Below, in pieces: positions 1 to 7,553 of a DNA stretch of 36,674 nucleotides. The notes below the pieces were generated by a model. It was not told where the DNA came from and did not search any database. It saw only the letters and a list, made by a program, of their open reading frames with translations. Source of the DNA: Actinocrinis sp046724665 (GTDB taxonomy: Bacteria; Actinomycetota; Actinomycetes; Streptomycetales; Catenulisporaceae). Position numbers and translations under genes: made by a program. The stretch is from assembly GCA_046724665.1 (NCBI GenBank), contig JBKOWZ010000058.1, positions 1-36,674 on the forward strand, in the 5' to 3' direction. Every line of letters starts with the position of its first letter. Positions within the stretch are counted from its first letter, which is position 1.

Positions 1-791
1 GAGGGCCCACGTTACGAGGGCTAAAGGAGACGGCATCGTGCAGAACGAGGCGCCGCGTTCTCGGCGCGCTGGGACATGGAAGTGCGCACATGGGCTTCGT
101 CACAGCACTGCATCTGGCTGCGCACCTCGACCGTCTCAGCCGCACCAGCTGAGCGCGGAAAAGGGTTCCCATGCACCGGGCGTGCACCGACATCCTCTCT
201 TGGATCAGAGAACATGCCTGTGACCTGCATAGATGCCTCTCACGGCTGCTGCTCTCTCAAGGCAGCGTGCTAACCGGAACGCCACGGCACCGTGCTCCCA
301 TGGGCTTTGAGGAGCGCGCCTCTGCTTTAACAACCTGCTTCTCATCTGCCAGCATCCGTGGCTCCACGGCGGCATGATAGTGCAGCGCTGACCAGCATCG
401 GAGCTATAAGACCGGCGCCGGTGGGAGTGCATTGGGAAAAATAGCCGAGGCGTTTCGGCGCCGCTTGCTCCGGCGCGTCTATGCCGCGAATGGCGCTGCC
501 GCCGATTGAAACTCTCGACGTAGGTGTCACTGCGTCCGCGGACGGTTGTCGGTCTTCAACTCGAATCGAATGCGCTGACGTAGCGCTGCGACCGCATCAT
601 CGCGCAGCCTGACTAGATGCCCAATCGCTGCCTCTTCTTCCAGGGCGTGGCTGGCCGGTTATTTCACTGACTCTGTCAAATAGAAGCTGATGTCAAATTC
701 ACGCTCAATGGCGTCGTGCCAGCGCCGCACGACCTGCGTCGAGGCGAAGGCGTCCGCACGGCCTGACAGCGAACCTACTGATCTAGAGGGT
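1..791. other. No recognisable gene
   Basis: Short open frames exist on both strands, but none gives a recognisable protein, a convincing ribosome site with actinobacterial codon bias, or a tRNA/rRNA signature. Base composition is lower in GC and less biased by codon position than the genes to the right. It adjoins a broken IS110 transposase, so it may be decayed mobile or island-edge DNA. This is inference from position only. Confidence 0.5.
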
Positions 792-1322
792 TCAGGGTTT
801 CGCTAGAGTTCGCCCTGCTGGCAGTCCGGTCGCAGCGGTTTCGTGATCAGTGTGAGGTACCCGGACGGCGGCGGGATGACGGCGGCACAGCGCGAGAAGC
901 GCGAGCGGCTGCGCCTCCACCACACCGTCGGCGCTTTTCGGGATCGCGGTGGCTTGGCTGGCCAGCGCCGCGCGTGCGGCGTTCTCCGTGTCCAGGGTGT
1001 CGGACTTGCCGCGCAACCGGCGGTCGCGTCGGTCCGCGCGCATCACCTCGACCGCCCCGGCGCCGCTGCGGCGCACGGCGGAGGTCAGCCCGGAGCCGTA
1101 GGAGCCAGTATCCTCGATGGCGAAGGTGAGCTGGTCGCCGAGTCGAGCGGCCCACGCGATCAGGTCGCGGTAGCCGGCGCGGTCTGCGGCGAAGGAGCCC
1201 TCTGCCAGCCGGGCGCCGACCGGGTCGAGGGCGACCGCGACGTGCACGTGCTTGTGGGTGTCGACGCCGATCACGACTCGACGCCGCGGCGGGTTGGTAG
1301 GGCATGCTGCTAATGTCGTCAC
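792..1322 (-). pseudogene. IS110-family transposase, N-terminal fragment
   Basis: The 176-residue frame starts at a GTG with a GGAGGG site 6-7 nt upstream and carries the N-terminal DEDD (RuvC-like) domain of IS110-family recombinases. The first acidic site lies in IGVDTHKHVHVAV, the second in FAIEDTGSYG, and the last pair in GKSDTLDTENAARAAL. Intact family members are roughly 330-400 residues and carry a C-terminal transposase-20 domain with a catalytic serine. Here homology stops after about residue 135 (DGVVEA), the remaining residues look out of frame, and no C-terminal domain follows toward position 1. It is therefore a truncated, inactive copy. It faces away from the downstream ATPase. 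Confidence 0.8.
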
Positions 1323-1500
1323 TTCCCTCCGATCGTCGGTGGCGACGCTGGCCGGCCGGGTGGACGGGACTGTGACGAGACTGGTTGAGTCAGGCTCCTT
1401 ATTAGGTCACTGCCTGTCCGGCCAGCACCGCGATGGTGCGCCGCCGGGCGGACGACAGATCAACAGCCAGGACACCCGAAAAAGCGGTGGTCAGTCGTGA
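1323..1500 (-). ncRNA. Candidate IS110 left-end leader / bridge-RNA region
   Basis: In IS110-group elements the non-coding stretch upstream of the recombinase encodes the bridge RNA (established for IS621). About 180 nt upstream of this IS110 fragment are non-coding. They hold an inverted repeat, GCTGGCCGG at 1347-1355 and CCGGCCAGC at 1418-1426, enclosing 62 nt. Position and size fit a bridge-RNA leader, but target- and donor-binding loops cannot be assigned by eye. The partner recombinase is broken. Low confidence. Confidence 0.25.
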
Positions 1501-1685
1501 GCAAGGGTCAGGCCACCTGACGACAGGCGGCAGTCTCACAATCGTACGAATCCGCCGCTAAGCCGACCGACGCCGTGGCTCCGATCTCGGCCAGCCGCTC
1601 GGTGTAGAGCCCACGCGAAAGAAGCGGTTCTGGTCGGGCTTTTGTCGCTCGCCCTGATTGTGACCGCTGTGGCGCGCTGGTGCTG

Positions 1686-4316
1686 TCATGAGTCGGCGGG
1701 GGAGCGGGTGGGGATGAGGCTGTCGAGTTTGAGTGCCGCGTAGCCGAGAGTGGAGAGAGCGGCGACGACCAGCAGTTCGAAGGCGGTCAGTGGCTCGGTG
1801 CTCAGCAGGTCGCGCAGTGGTGCGAGGTACAGGCCGGCGAGTTGTAGTGCGAGCGCGCCGGCGATTGCTATGAGGAGCAGCGGGTTGGCGCGGGTGCCGG
1901 GGCGGGCCCGGGAGGCGAGTCCGACGGCAAGTTGGGTCGCGCCAAGGGCGAAGAACGCCATGCTTTGCCATGGGCGTCCGCTTGCGTGTCCCCACAGTGC
2001 GACGCCGAGAGTCACGGCGCTGATGACGGCGCCGACGCGCAGGATGCGCTGCCACAGGCCGGCGCCCAGCACGCTTTCGGCGGGAGGCCGGGGCGGACGG
2101 TTCATTGCGTCGGGGGCGACTGGTTCGCTGCCCAGTGCGACGCCGGGCAGGCCGTGAGTTAGGAGGTTGATCCAGAGGATCTGGGAGGGGAGGAGCGGTA
2201 GAGCTAGTCCGGTCAGCGGGCCTAGGAGCATGATGGCGATCTCCGCGGTGCCGCCTGCGAGGGCGTAGAGCAGGAAGCGGCGGATGTTGGCGTAGACGCG
2301 GCGGCCCTCCTGCGCGGCGGCTATCACGGTGCCCAGTTCGTCGTCGGCGAGTACGAGGTCGGCGGCTTGCCGGGCGACCTCGGTGCCGCGTTGTCCCATT
2401 GCTACCCCGATGTCTGCGCGGCGTAGCGCGGGGGCGTCGTTCACGCCGTCGCCGGTCATCGCTACCACGTCGCCGGCGGCCTGGTGTGCTTGTACGATCG
2501 CGAGCTTCTGTTCGGGTACGGCGCGGGCGAACACACGCGCCTCGCGCACTGACGTCGCGTCCAGGTCGGCGAGATGACGGCAGTCCACGACCTCGCCGCC
2601 GGGTTCGACGATGCGCAGGGAGGTGGCAATCGAGCGTGCGGTGGCCGGGTGGTCGCCGGTGATCAGCACGGGAGTGATGCCTGCGGCCTGGCACGCCGCG
2701 ATCGTGGCGGCGGCGGAGGTGCGCGGAGGGTCCATCACCGCGATCAGGCCTGATAGGCGCATGCCCTGTTCGAGGGCTGCGGGGTCTGTGGTGTCGGGGG
2801 AGAGGTGGTCGCTTTGGGCGATGGCTAGTACGCGCAGCCCGTCGCGGGCGTATTGCTCGGTGCGGCGCAACGCCTCGTCGGTGACGGTGTCCGGTTCGGC
2901 GAGGATCGGGAAGCGCAGCACTGCTTCGGGGGCGCCTTTGCACACGACGCGGACGGTGCCGCCGAACAGCGCGTGAACTGTGGTCATGCGTCGCCGTGCG
3001 CTGTCGAACGGTACCTCTGCGATGCGTGGATAACGCAGGGCCAACGAGCCGGTGTCGACGCCGAGCTTGCCGGCTGCGGCCAGCAGCGCCGCCTCGGTCG
3101 GGTCGCCCAGCGCGGTCCAGCCGGATCCCTGGTCGTCGGGCGGGCGCAGGGTCGCGTCATTGCACATCACGGCTGCAGACAGCAGGTCGGCCACGTCGGG
3201 GTCGTCGTGTGCGGTCAAGGTGAGTTCGCCGCGGGTCACTCGTCCGCTGGGTGTGTAGCCGTTTCCGCTGATTGCCGCTTCGCCGCCGCGTGGCGTCCAT
3301 AGTGCGCGGGCGGCCATGACACCCTCGGTGAGAGTGCCGGTCTTGTCGGTTGCCAGCACGGTGACCGAACCGAGCGTCTCGACTGCGGGCAGGCGGCGCA
3401 CGAGCGCGTTGCGCGCGGCCATCCGCCGGGCGCCGAGAGCCAGCGCGAGTGTGACCACGGCGGGCAGCGACTCGGGCACCGCGGCGACTACCAGGCTGAT
3501 CGCGGTGACCACCATCAGTTCGACCGACTGGCCGCGTGCCAGGCCCAGCGCCATGACCAAGGCGCACAGTACGACGGCGATCGCGGCGAGCGCGCGCCCG
3601 ACGCCGACCAAGCGGCGTTGCAGCGGGGTGAGCGATGGGCCGGTGGCCATCAGCGCGGCGATCCGCCCCATCGCGCTGTCTGCTCCGGTCGCCGTGACCA
3701 CTGCGAATGCGCGGCCACATACGACGACGGTCCCTGCGGAAAGCGTCGAGAGGGCCGTGGTCGCCTCGTGGTCGGCGACGGCGCTTTTTTCTACGGGTGC
3801 TGATTCTCCTGTGAGTGCGGATTCGTCCATCAGCAGCGCGGCGGCCTGCACCACGACCGCGTCCGCCGCGACGATCTCACCCTCGCCCAGCGCGAGCACG
3901 TCCCCGACCACGACCTCGGCCGACGGGATCTGTTGCTGAATCCCGTCGCGCACGACCCGTATGTGAGGCGCGGTCATCTGCCCCAGCGCGGTGATCGCCT
4001 GGTCCGCTTTGACCTCCTGGGCCACGCCGACGCTGGTGTTGACCACGATCACCAGCAGGATCACGCCGGTATCCGTCCAGTCGCCCGTGCCTATAGTCAG
4101 CGCGGCCCCGACCAGCAGCACGGCTACCAGCGGGTCGCGCAGCTGTATCAGCACCCGTTGCCACAGCCGCACGCGCTTGGCCGCAGGGAGCGTGTTCGGG
4201 CCGTCGGCCGCGAGAAGCTGAGCTGCCTGCGCGCTCGATAGGCCGTTGCCGACGCCTACGTCGACGCCGACGTGCTCGGCAGCGGTGCGGGTGCGGCGGT
4301 CCCCGATCGCGGACAT
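1686..4316 (-). CDS. P-type cation-transporting ATPase (type II, CtpF-like)
   Basis: An integral-membrane P-type ATPase of 876 residues that would couple ATP hydrolysis to cation export. The N-terminal cation-ATPase domain (LSSAQAAQLLAADGPNTL) is followed by the first membrane pair. Next come the actuator TGES (about residues 169-172), the M4 motif PESLP (about 281-285) typical of type II Ca2+/Na+/K+ pumps, and phosphorylation site DKTGT with Asp324. The hinge GDGVNDAP and four C-terminal helices complete it. No N-terminal heavy-metal CxxC domain is present. The ATG at 4316 is chosen over an upstream in-frame ATG because it follows GGAAGGGTGG. Length matches M. tuberculosis CtpF (about 905 aa), a DosR-regulon member. 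The ion is not determinable here. It is divergent from the gene at 4611, with a DevR-type box between them. Confidence 0.93.
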   Translation of the reverse strand: MSAIGDRRTRTAAEHVGVDVGVGNGLSSAQAAQLLAADGPNTLPAAKRVRLWQRVLIQLRDPLVAVLLVGAALTIGTGDWTDTGVILLVIVVNTSVGVAQEVKADQAITALGQMTAPHIRVVRDGIQQQIPSAEVVVGDVLALGEGEIVAADAVVVQAAALLMDESALTGESAPVEKSAVADHEATTALSTLSAGTVVVCGRAFAVVTATGADSAMGRIAALMATGPSLTPLQRRLVGVGRALAAIAVVLCALVMALGLARGQSVELMVVTAISLVVAAVPESLPAVVTLALALGARRMAARNALVRRLPAVETLGSVTVLATDKTGTLTEGVMAARALWTPRGGEAAISGNGYTPSGRVTRGELTLTAHDDPDVADLLSAAVMCNDATLRPPDDQGSGWTALGDPTEAALLAAAGKLGVDTGSLALRYPRIAEVPFDSARRRMTTVHALFGGTVRVVCKGAPEAVLRFPILAEPDTVTDEALRRTEQYARDGLRVLAIAQSDHLSPDTTDPAALEQGMRLSGLIAVMDPPRTSAAATIAACQAAGITPVLITGDHPATARSIATSLRIVEPGGEVVDCRHLADLDATSVREARVFARAVPEQKLAIVQAHQAAGDVVAMTGDGVNDAPALRRADIGVAMGQRGTEVARQAADLVLADDELGTVIAAAQEGRRVYANIRRFLLYALAGGTAEIAIMLLGPLTGLALPLLPSQILWINLLTHGLPGVALGSEPVAPDAMNRPPRPPAESVLGAGLWQRILRVGAVISAVTLGVALWGHASGRPWQSMAFFALGATQLAVGLASRARPGTRANPLLLIAIAGALALQLAGLYLAPLRDLLSTEPLTAFELLVVAALSTLGYAALKLDSLIPTRSPADS

Positions 4317-4442
4317 GACGACCACCCTTCCCGCGAAGCGGAACTCTCCCGCGGCCCGGGTGCGAGCATGCGGCTGCACCGGGCCGCTAGGTCGAGTCTC
4401 GTGCTGCTCCGCGGACTTCGCGTGCGCCGGTCAGCCCTTTTC

Positions 4443-4489
4443 CTGGGGCCTTGAGACCCTGTCGGCCTGGCCGCGTCGCCCTGTCGGCC
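4443..4489. promoter_or_regulatory. DevR-type box and 22-bp-phased direct repeat
   Basis: The core GGGCCTTGAGACCC (4446-4459) resembles the DosR/DevR palindrome (consensus core GGGACTWWAGTCCC). It overlaps a direct repeat, CCCTGTCGGCC, at 4457-4467 and 4479-4489, phased 22 bp apart or about two helical turns. It lies in the divergent gap between the CtpF-like ATPase and the membrane gene at 4611, so it could serve either or both. Confidence 0.5.
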
Positions 4490-4610
4490 GACCCTGCCCA
4501 GATCTCGCGGTCGGGCGGCGAAAGGCGGGCCGTTCGCCGCTGGCGTGCGCGGCGCGGTGGAACGACGGTGCGCGAAAAGGACCGACCTCCCGGAAGGAGG
4601 AGGAGCGATC

Positions 4611-5039
4611 ATGAGACTCACCTGGCGCGACGCGGCCACGGTCCCGTTTATGGCCGCGATCATCGCCGTCTACACGGCACACTTCGGTGGCGCCGACGGC
4701 TGGCTGCTGGCCAGCACGCGGGGCAACGCCACCGCCATCCTCGTACTCGGCACGGTTGGCGGGTGTGGCCTCGGCTTGGCGAACGAACTGTACGAGGGCA
4801 AACACAGCCCCGCGGTCGAGTTCTACGCCGGGCTCGCCACGCTGCTCGGACTGACCGCGCTGGCCGCCGGCCTCGTCGCGCTGATCGCGGCGAACGGAAC
4901 CGCCCTCGCCGTGCTGTTCGGCGCGACGATGGGGCTGTGGGTGCTCTCCACCGCGCGCCACCTGTTCGGTGCCGCCGCGAGGCCGGGCGCAGCGCTCGGC
5001 ACACACGAGCTGATCGACCAGCCGCACGTGCGGCACTGA
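4611..5039 (+). CDS. Small multi-pass membrane protein, unknown function
   Basis: A 142-residue hydrophobic protein beginning MRLTWRDAATV, with about four transmembrane segments and a short polar C-terminus (ELIDQPHVRH). The ATG at 4611 follows a very strong purine-rich site (GGAAGGAGGAGGAG). An in-frame ATG 66 nt upstream would add an Arg/Cys-rich leader unlike a membrane protein and lacks such a site. No enzymatic motif is visible. It shares an upstream region with the divergent ATPase, so co-regulation by DevR is possible. The pntB remnant follows about 55 nt later. Confidence 0.8.
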   Translation: MRLTWRDAATVPFMAAIIAVYTAHFGGADGWLLASTRGNATAILVLGTVGGCGLGLANELYEGKHSPAVEFYAGLATLLGLTALAAGLVALIAANGTALAVLFGATMGLWVLSTARHLFGAAARPGAALGTHELIDQPHVRH

Positions 5040-5094
5040 CCCAAGGCCCGGTCGAATCGATCGGCGCGTGTCATCGGTTGCTTCGTCCGGCTCA

Positions 5095-5388
5095 GCCTGA
5101 GAGCGCGGCGAACACGGAGTTCGCCCGCGGCGATGTCGCGCTCGTCGTCGGGGCGAACGACGTGACCAACCCGGCGGCCAGGCGCCCCGGCAACGCCGTG
5201 TCCGGCATGCCGATCCTGGACGTCGACAAGGCCAGAACATCGTAGTCGTCAAGCGTTCCATGGGCCACGGATACGCCGGCATCGACAACGAGCTCTACAC
5301 CGATCCGAAGACCGGGATGCTGTTCAGCGGCGCGAAGAAAGCCCTCGCCGCGCTGAGCGCCGCGGTGAAGACCCTGGTCGGATCCTGA
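5095..5388 (+). pseudogene. pntB: NAD(P) transhydrogenase beta subunit, C-terminal remnant
   Basis: The reading frame carries the NADP-binding C-terminus of PntB: DVALVVGANDVTNPAAR, then SGMPILDVDKA. It then stops, but the match continues one frame over as QNIVVVKRSMGHGYAGIDN and MLFSGAKKALAAL up to TGA at 5386-5388. The switch is explained by loss of one C near 5233 (GCCAG where GCCCAG is expected). The N-terminal membrane domain of this roughly 460-residue subunit is absent upstream, where the unrelated membrane gene lies instead. So this is both a truncation and a frameshift. It is followed by a strong hairpin and an IS701 end. It implies that a pntAB locus was once here and was disrupted. 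Confidence 0.85.
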
Positions 5389-5440
5389 CCTGACCTCATT
5401 CACATACGCGCCGCAGCTGGCGGCGGGCGATACGTGAAAT

Positions 5441-5479
5441 GCTGACGGTGCCGGCTCTGGCCGGGTCGGCACCGTCAGC
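5441..5479 (+). terminator. Hairpin terminator after pntB remnant
   Basis: Perfect 13-bp inverted repeat, GCTGACGGTGCCG (5441-5453) and its complement (5467-5479), with a 13-nt loop and TCTTCT after it. It sits about 50 nt past the pntB stop and 9 nt before the IS701 left end. Confidence 0.75.
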
Positions 5480-5488
5480 GTCTTCTAA

Positions 5489-5513
5489 TACTCCAGCCGT
5501 AGTTCGTGATCTT
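5489..5513 (+). repeat. IS701 element 1, left terminal inverted repeat
   Basis: Begins TACTCCAGCCGTAG. It matches the complement of 7404-7428 at 24 of 25 positions. Confidence 0.85.
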
Positions 5514-5605
5514 GTGGGTGGGGGACGCCGCTGATATGGGCGCGGCCACCGTTGACCATCTGGACGAGATCGGCCGCGCCATCGGTGGCGTCCGTCGTTC
5601 TTGGC

Positions 5606-5938
5606 CTACTCGAGTCCGCCGAGGCGAAGGGCATCTTCGATCTCGCCGAGCTTCGCGGACGGCAGGACGCCCGCCTGCCCGATCAGGTCTTCCCTGGTCA
5701 GGGTGACCAGCCAAGTGCAAGGGATGAGGCCGGGACGTGGAAGTGCGACCCTGAGGACGCCTTCGAGGGGCAGTCCTTCGGGGGCGCCGACTGTCACCTC
5801 GACGGCCACGCCGCTGAGATCGATGCCTGCGGGAGCGACGACCTGCATCGCCAGGAAACCGGCCGCCTCTTCTCCGGAGAGCAGTACGACTGCCCTGCGC
5901 TCGTCGAAATCTGCCCACCAGACTTCGCCACGTCGCAT
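5606..5938 (-). CDS. PemK/MazF-type toxin-like protein inside an IS701 element
   Basis: A 110-residue protein starting MRRGEVWWADFDERRAVVLLS, the usual N-terminal strand of the MazF/PemK/Kid endoribonuclease fold. The helical end PSAKLGEIEDALRLGGLE also fits the family. The MazF catalytic Arg (in TRPALV) corresponds to the ERRAVVL stretch. The start at 5938 follows AGGAGG with a 5-nt spacer. No antitoxin-like ORF precedes or follows it: upstream is only the transposase leader and downstream only the IS end. It lies within the terminal repeats of IS701 element 1, divergent from the transposase. Function as an RNase is family knowledge, while a role in IS maintenance or control is inference. 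Confidence 0.78.
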   Translation of the reverse strand: MRRGEVWWADFDERRAVVLLSGEEAAGFLAMQVVAPAGIDLSGVAVEVTVGAPEGLPLEGVLRVALPRPGLIPCTWLVTLTREDLIGQAGVLPSAKLGEIEDALRLGGLE

Positions 5939-5992
5939 ATGTCCTCCTGACACGGGGCGGCGCGCCTGCATCGCCCCTTCGGTCGCCGCCTG

Positions 5993-6015
5993 CTCCAGCC
6001 ACAGATCGTGAGGTT
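5993..6015 (+). repeat. Internal copy of IS701 left end
   Basis: Matches the element 1 terminal repeat at 19 of 23 positions (CTCCAGCC, then AGATCGTGA). About 52 nt later comes GCGGCCACCGCTGATCATC. The outer end shows GCGGCCACCGTTGACCATC 51 nt after its CTCCAG. The layout is thus that of a second, older left end lying between the toxin gene and the transposase. Confidence 0.65.
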
Positions 6016-6030
6016 GGCTGGTCAGGGCTG

Positions 6031-7404
6031 GTGAGAAGCTGGCTGCGGCCACCGCTGATCATCGGTGTGAAGACAGAAGATCATGCGGTGGCCGCAAGTC
6101 ACAGCGTAGTCCCTGCTGGCTGGCGGGATGTGTTCGAGGGCCTGATGGGCCAGATCGCGGGCCGGTTCGCCCGGGTCGAACCCCGTTTCCGGGCACGGCA
6201 GTTGGTTCTGGGGCTGCTTGCAGACCTGCCGCGCAAGAACTGCTGGACGATCGCCGAGCACGTCGGGGACGCCACTCCGGACGGGCTGCAGCACCTGCTG
6301 GGGCGGGCAAAGTGGGACGCCGACCTGGTCCGTGACGACCTGCGCGAGTTCGTGCTGGAGCACCTGGCCGACGACGAGGCCGTGCTGGTGGTCGACGAGA
6401 CCGGTGATCTGAAGAAGGGCACGCACACCGTGGGCGTCCAGCGCCAGTACACCGGCACCGCGGGCAGAATCGAGAACTCCCAGGTCGCCGTCTACCTCAC
6501 CTACACCTCCCGGCACGGTCACGCAGGCATCGACCGCGCCCTGTACCTGCCGAAGTCCTGGACCGGCGACCGGGACCGCTGCAAACAGGCCGCCATACCG
6601 GACGACGTCGGCTTCGCGACCAAGCCGCAACTGGCCCAGCAGATGATCGAACGCGCCCTGGACGCCAAAACCCCGGCCGCCTGGGCCGCCGGCGACGAGG
6701 TCTACGGCGACAACCCCAAACTGCGCGCCGCGCTGGAAAAGCGCGGGCTCGGCTACGTGCTCGCGGTCTCGTGCACCCACCGTGTCCTCACCCCGGCCGG
6801 TCCCCAACGCGCCGACCACCTGGCCAAACGCGTCCCGCGCCGGGCCTGGCAGAAGCTGTCCGCCGGACGCGGCGCGAAGGGACACCGCTGGTACGACTGG
6901 GCGCTGGTCGCCATCACCGCAGGTGATCCGACGGGCCATCAGCACCTGATGATCCGCCGCAACCGCACCACCGGCGAACTGGCCTACTACCGCTGCTACT
7001 CGCCCCGACCGGTGCCGCTCTCCACGCTGGTCAAAGTCGCGGGAAGCCGCTGGACTGTGGAGGAGACATTCCAGAGCTCGAAGGGCCTGGCGGGGCTGGA
7101 CGAGCACCAAGTGCGCCACTGGGACTCCTGGCACCGGTGGGTCACGCTCGCCCTGCTCGCCCACGCCTTCCTCGCCGTCACCGCCGCCCTCGAACGCCGC
7201 GACCAGGTCCCGACAGACGACGGGACCAGCCCAGGCGGACTTATCCCCCTCACCTGCAACGAGATCCAGCGACTGTTCACCGCCCTGGTCGTCCGGCCCG
7301 TCCGCGACACCGCCCACCGACTGCGCTGGTCGACCTGGCGCCGACGCCATCAAGCCCGCGCCCGCCTCAGCCACTACCGCCGCCAGACCACCCTGCAGCC
7401 ATGA
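6031..7404 (+). CDS. IS701-family transposase
   Basis: A DDE transposase of 457 residues, apparently complete. The catalytic residues are Asp122 in VLVVDETGDLKKG, Asp222 in AAGDEVYGDN, and the Glu pair near 344-345 in WTVEETFQSSKG. The family block GVQRQYTGTAGRIENSQVAV is present, and the basic C-terminus (WRRRHQARARLSHYRRQ) is typical. The annotated GTG at 6031 has only a weak ribosome site; the GTG at 6067 (MKTEDHAVAAS) is an alternative. A 12-bp inverted repeat, TGCGGCCACCGC at 6044-6055 and its complement at 6085-6096, overlaps the candidate starts and may restrict translation. It is about 50% similar by eye to the transposase of the neighbouring element. Confidence 0.92.
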   Translation: MRSWLRPPLIIGVKTEDHAVAASHSVVPAGWRDVFEGLMGQIAGRFARVEPRFRARQLVLGLLADLPRKNCWTIAEHVGDATPDGLQHLLGRAKWDADLVRDDLREFVLEHLADDEAVLVVDETGDLKKGTHTVGVQRQYTGTAGRIENSQVAVYLTYTSRHGHAGIDRALYLPKSWTGDRDRCKQAAIPDDVGFATKPQLAQQMIERALDAKTPAAWAAGDEVYGDNPKLRAALEKRGLGYVLAVSCTHRVLTPAGPQRADHLAKRVPRRAWQKLSAGRGAKGHRWYDWALVAITAGDPTGHQHLMIRRNRTTGELAYYRCYSPRPVPLSTLVKVAGSRWTVEETFQSSKGLAGLDEHQVRHWDSWHRWVTLALLAHAFLAVTAALERRDQVPTDDGTSPGGLIPLTCNEIQRLFTALVVRPVRDTAHRLRWSTWRRRHQARARLSHYRRQTTLQP

Positions 7405-7428
7405 AGATCACGATCTACGGCTGGAGTA
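7404..7428 (-). repeat. IS701 element 1, right terminal inverted repeat
   Basis: Complement of the left end at 5489-5513 with one mismatch. It is followed by TTAG and immediately by the left end of element 2. Confidence 0.85.
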
Positions 7429-7429
7429 T

Positions 7430-7553
7430 TAGTACTCCAGCCGGACTTTGGCTGTTTCCGCTGGTCAAGAGCCCCGTGCTGAGTCTAGCGCGGGGCTTTG
7501 GCGCTGTCCGGGCACCGCGACGCGCCGCCGGTAGTGACAGGCGCGCGCCACCG
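7430..7553 (+). repeat. 124-bp inverted repeat, left arm
   Basis: Exact complement of 8998-9121, starting TAGTACTCCAGCCGG and ending GCGCGCCACCG. Identity stops abruptly at 7554. Confidence 0.9.

Larger units (their letters stand above)
5489..7428 (+). mobile_element. IS701-family element 1 with passenger toxin gene
   Basis: The ends are 25-bp inverted repeats beginning TACTCCAGCCGTAG, at 5489-5513 and 7404-7428, with one mismatch. Inside are a leftward PemK/MazF-like gene and a rightward IS701-type transposase. The right repeat begins on the last base of the transposase stop codon. A second, degenerate left end lies at 5993-6015. Counted from there, the element is about 1.44 kb, the ordinary IS701 size, and the toxin lies in the extra 0.5 kb between the two left ends. 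The flanks CTAA (5485-5488) and TTAG (7429-7432) both fit the YTAR target of the family but do not match each other. No clean target duplication remains. Confidence 0.8.

Noticed and set aside
1558..2943. 461-codon Arg/Pro-rich open frame opposite register to the ATPase
   Set aside because: It is the same strand but another frame of the P-type ATPase; composition is that of a high-GC shadow frame, with no domain.
6022..7374. 450-codon leftward open frame
   Set aside because: Antisense shadow of the IS701 transposase.
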